The translations under genes and the position numbers were made by a program. A stretch of DNA of 60,954 nucleotides from Polyangium sp. 6x1 (GTDB lineage: Bacteria; Myxococcota_A; Polyangia; Polyangiales; Polyangiaceae), in the NCBI RefSeq assembly GCF_029946515.1, contig NZ_JARZHH010000066.1:1-60954 (forward strand), in the 5' to 3' direction. The number at the start of each line of letters is the position of its first letter. The stretch's first letter is position 1. This document shows, piece by piece, positions 59,192 through 60,954 of the stretch. The notes beneath the pieces are model-generated. The model did no database searches. It saw only the letters and a program-made list of their open reading frames with translations, and was not told where the DNA came from.

Positions 59192-59565
59192 GGCTGCTTT
59201 CCCGAGGCGCTTGCACGTTCTGCCGTGCGAACGCCTTGCGAACGAACGAACGCTATCGTGCAGGTCGTGCGTCGCCGCGACGCCGAGCTCGGGAGCGCAT
59301 CCTATCCAGAGGACGCACGTCTCCTCACGCTCGCACGCCGACGATCCGTCGCCGACCCGCGACCTTTACCCCGGTTCGTTTGAACTCCGAAGCGCGCCCG
59401 AGGAAAGCGAACTTCGCAGCAGCCGCGCCCACGATATGCGAGCGCATTCTATTTGTCAAGGTAGAGCCCGCGCGCCCTCGCCGCTGCCGGCATATCGAAT
59501 GCACGCCGCCCCCGGCAACAGGATGCGCAGGTCGGGTGCACCCCGTGTGCACGGTGGAGGACGAG
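59192..59565. other. Intergenic region without recognisable gene
   Basis: This 374-bp divergent gap between rtcB and the disordered-protein gene holds no credible reading frame. It contains direct GAAC/GAACGAAC repeats near 59230-59250. I see no clear promoter for either gene. Confidence 0.5.
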
Positions 59566-59922
59566 ATGGTGCGCGACGATGAAACAAAGAACCCTCTCAC
59601 GCAGGGGAAAGGCCGTACGGACGAGGTCGATCAATCGAAGGGAATCTACCCGTTCGGCACGCCCCACCCGCCCGACGCGGAGATGCGCTCGCCTGGTTCG
59701 TTCGGCGGCCCGTACGAGGAATCGGGGCGAGGCGGCGTGGCCCTCTCGCAGGAGCCATCGAGCGCGGGGGCCGGCGAAGTCGGCGCGTCGTTCGCCAAGC
59801 CGTTCGTGGAGCAGGGGCCGTCGGAGGAGGCCGACCGCGCCTCCGAGCCGGTCGTGCCGAAGGGCGCGCTGCCGCAACATGAAGAGAGCAAGCCGCGCGG
59901 CTCCGGATCGTCGGGTGGTTGA
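59566..59922 (+). CDS. Small disordered protein before rRNA promoters
   Basis: A 118-aa protein with a good GGAGG site five bases before the ATG giving MVRDDETKNPL. It is polar, Pro/Gly/Ser/Glu-rich, with no hydrophobic core, so likely disordered. No family recognised. Its last codons overlap the first rRNA promoter: TGA (59920-59922) lies inside the -35 hexamer at 59919. Confidence 0.72.
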   Translation: MVRDDETKNPLTQGKGRTDEVDQSKGIYPFGTPHPPDAEMRSPGSFGGPYEESGRGGVALSQEPSSAGAGEVGASFAKPFVEQGPSEEADRASEPVVPKGALPQHEESKPRGSGSSGG

Positions 59923-59946
59923 CGCCAAGGCGGGCGCGGTTAGGAT
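59919..59946 (+). promoter_or_regulatory. rRNA promoter P0
   Basis: TTGACG (59919-59924), 16-bp spacer, TAGGAT (59941-59946). The -35 overlaps the stop codon of the preceding gene. Unlike P1-P4 it lacks the upstream GAAAATATTCTC block. Confidence 0.7.
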
Positions 59947-60050
59947 GATCTCTTGCTGAGAGACAGAGGGCGCCGCGAGGTGCCGTCCTCGGTCAGGTCG
60001 CCAGGTCCGGAGGATCTTGAAAATATTCTCGACCTTCGGATGATCGGTTG

Positions 60051-60079
60051 TTGACAAGGCGGACGACGCGTTTTAGAGA
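60051..60079 (+). promoter_or_regulatory. rRNA promoter P1
   Basis: TTGACA (60051-60056), 17-bp spacer, TAGAGA (60074-60079). An AT-rich block GAAAATATTCTC lies about 20 bp upstream. Confidence 0.8.
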
Positions 60080-60172
60080 GCCGCCCTCGCCGAGAGACAC
60101 AGGGCGCCGCGAGGCGCTGTCTTCGGAGAGGTTCACCGGTCCAGAGGATGTGAAAATATTCTCGGACGGATG

Positions 60173-60201
60173 TTGACACGGCGAACGAGGCGGTTTAAAG
60201 A
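60173..60201 (+). promoter_or_regulatory. rRNA promoter P2
   Basis: TTGACA (60173-60178), 17-bp spacer, TAAAGA (60196-60201), with the GAAAATATTCTCGG block upstream. 122 bp after P1. Confidence 0.85.
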
Positions 60202-60295
60202 GCCGCCCCTCGCTGAGAGACAAAGGGCGCCGCAAGGCGCGGTCTTCAGTGAGGTTCGCCGGTCCAGAGAATGTGAAAATGTTCTCGGATAGATG

Positions 60296-60324
60296 TTGAC
60301 AAGGCGAACGAGGCGGTTTAAAGA
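60296..60324 (+). promoter_or_regulatory. rRNA promoter P3
   Basis: TTGACA (60296-60301), 17-bp spacer, TAAAGA (60319-60324), AT block GAAAATGTTCTCGG upstream. 123 bp after P2. Confidence 0.85.
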
Positions 60325-60419
60325 GCCGCCCCTCGCTGAGAGGCAAAGGGCGCCGCAAGGCGCTGTCCTCAGTAAGGTTCGCCGGTCCAGAGAATGTGAA
60401 AAATATTCTCGGATAGATG

Positions 60420-60448
60420 TTGACAAGGCGAACGAGGCGGTTTAAAGA
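60420..60448 (+). promoter_or_regulatory. rRNA promoter P4
   Basis: TTGACA (60420-60425), 17-bp spacer, TAAAGA (60443-60448), AT block upstream. 124 bp after P3 and the last before the leader. Confidence 0.85.
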
Positions 60449-60496
60449 GCCGCCCCTCGCTGAGAGGCAAAGGGCGCCGCAAGGCGCTGTCCTCGG

Positions 60497-60829
60497 CGGG
60501 TCCCCGAGCCTGCGTGGTTTTGAAAGAGACCATTCCCGCTCGAGGTCGTCTCGTGAATGGTCCGCATCGGCGGATCTGCGGGATGATGGCTGAGATTGCC
60601 GACGATGGCGTCCCTTCGGGCACGACCAGCGTCCGCACGAACGAGGTGAGCTTTGCGAAGCCCCTCGGCTCGGTCCTTGAAAACTGGATTGTACGCAACA
60701 CGCATTAACGTGTGGTGACGTGGCCCTCGCCTCGAACCTGCGCAAGCACGGTTCAGGCAACACGTCATGCCCATGAGGCATGAGCCGTCACCCGGTCTTT
60801 AGCCGGACCGAGGTGACCTCCAGCGAATT
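60497..60829 (+). other. 16S rRNA leader (pre-rRNA 5' region)
   Basis: About 330 bp between the promoter array and mature 16S. Hairpins: GACCATTC with GAATGGTC (60528-60535 and 60555-60562), ACACG with CGTGT (about 60699-60714), CATGCC with GGCATG (about 60766-60782), and GTCACCCGGTC with GACCGAGGTGAC just before the gene (about 60787-60818). The last is placed where processing stems usually are. No open frame is credible. Confidence 0.65.
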
Positions 60830-60954
60830 TAACTGGAGAGTTTGATCCTGGCTCAGAACGAACGTTAGCGGCGCGCCTAACACATGCAAGTCGTGCGAGA
60901 AAGGGCTTCGGCCCCGGTAAAGCGGCGCACGGGTGAGTAACACGTAGGTAACCT
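60830..60954 (+). rRNA. rrs: 16S ribosomal RNA, 5' end (cut by window edge)
   Basis: The sequence AGAGTTTGATCCTGGCTCAG, the universal 27F site, is at 60836-60855, followed by GAACGAACGTTAGCGGCGCG, CTAACACATGCAAGTCG and GGCGCACGGGTGAGTAACACG. Mature start set by alignment to the E. coli numbering. The bases after GAACG and the short V1 loop fit the Polyangiaceae. Confidence 0.98.

Larger units (their letters stand above)
59969..60488 (+). promoter_or_regulatory. Five GNRA-loop leader hairpins
   Basis: Stem-loops at 59969-59984, 60103-60118, 60226-60241, 60349-60364 and 60473-60488. Each is a GC stem with a GCGA or GCAA loop, always GNRA. The first copy has a G-T wobble inside the stem (GGTGCC) yet still pairs. 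For P4 the hairpin begins about 18 bases into the predicted transcript. They could act in antitermination or pre-rRNA handling; the role is unknown. Confidence 0.6.
59940..60496 (+). repeat. Tandem ~123-bp promoter-leader units before 16S rRNA
   Basis: Four full units and part of a fifth. Each holds an AT-rich block, a promoter, then a leader with GCTGAGAG and the hairpin GGCGCC-GCRA-GGCGCY. The two units nearest the rRNA (P3, P4) are almost identical, and divergence rises away from the gene, the pattern expected from recent unequal exchange at the gene-proximal end. Confidence 0.9.

Noticed and set aside
59940-60496. CRISPR array
   Set aside because: Units of about 123 bp with promoters and no unique spacers; it is a promoter duplication.

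Overview
The window is very GC-rich DNA that I assign to a myxobacterium of the Polyangiaceae/Sorangiineae type. The reasons are the 5' end of a 16S rRNA gene at the right edge, the many lipoproteins with Gly/Ser/Pro-rich or Cys-rich linkers, the Pkn2-like Ser/Thr kinases, the PAS-rich orphan histidine kinases, and a type VI secretion (T6SS) island with a DUF2169 protein. It is ordinary chromosome with many surface and signalling genes. I see no phage, no CRISPR array and only one decayed insertion sequence.

Layout. 0.2-14 kb: a Cache-HAMP-STAS sensor, two methyltransferase-like proteins (one recognisable as trans-aconitate 2-methyltransferase), a Sel1-repeat lipoprotein, several small lipoproteins, a three-gene group (Cys-rich exported protein, lipoprotein, P-loop kinase), a SUKH-like protein, a bidirectional terminator and an IS630 transposase remnant. 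14-22 kb: small conserved hypotheticals (YjbR/MmcQ, DUF2267), two tandem paralogous beta-propeller-like lipoproteins and a carboxypeptidase-regulatory/PDZ protein. 22-28 kb: a D-2-hydroxyacid dehydrogenase, an ECF sigma factor with its probable membrane partner, and a VWA lipoprotein. 27-40 kb: two tandem paralogous PAS histidine kinases, a glutathione transferase, and gltB-gltD. 39-41 kb: a 2OG-Fe(II) oxygenase and an NmrA-like protein. 41-51 kb: the T6SS island. 51-59 kb: malQ, a small membrane protein, a Cys-rich lipoprotein, a second Ser/Thr kinase and RtcB. 59.5-61 kb: a disordered 118-aa protein, then a tandem array of five near-consensus promoters leading into 16S rRNA.

The most interesting functional unit is the minus-strand run from 50990 down to 43831: Ser/Thr kinase, TPR membrane protein, lipoprotein, VgrG, PAAR tip, an FHA domain fused to a DUF4123 effector chaperone, and an effector with two nuclease-like regions. 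The spacing is tight or overlapping throughout. A phosphopeptide-binding domain on the chaperone and a kinase in the same run suggest phosphorylation-gated loading of the toxin. That is an inference. No immunity gene is visible next to the toxin.

The most interesting non-coding signal is a dispersed, modular multi-hairpin repeat with nine copies in this window. It is built from related four-hairpin modules (A and B, with a variant terminal hairpin C). Their stems differ by compensatory changes, and eight of nine copies abut a stop codon. Two further non-coding signals are the roughly 123-bp tandem rRNA promoter units, each with a GNRA-loop hairpin in the leader, and a degenerate 84-87-bp tandem repeat found at about 14 kb and 51 kb.
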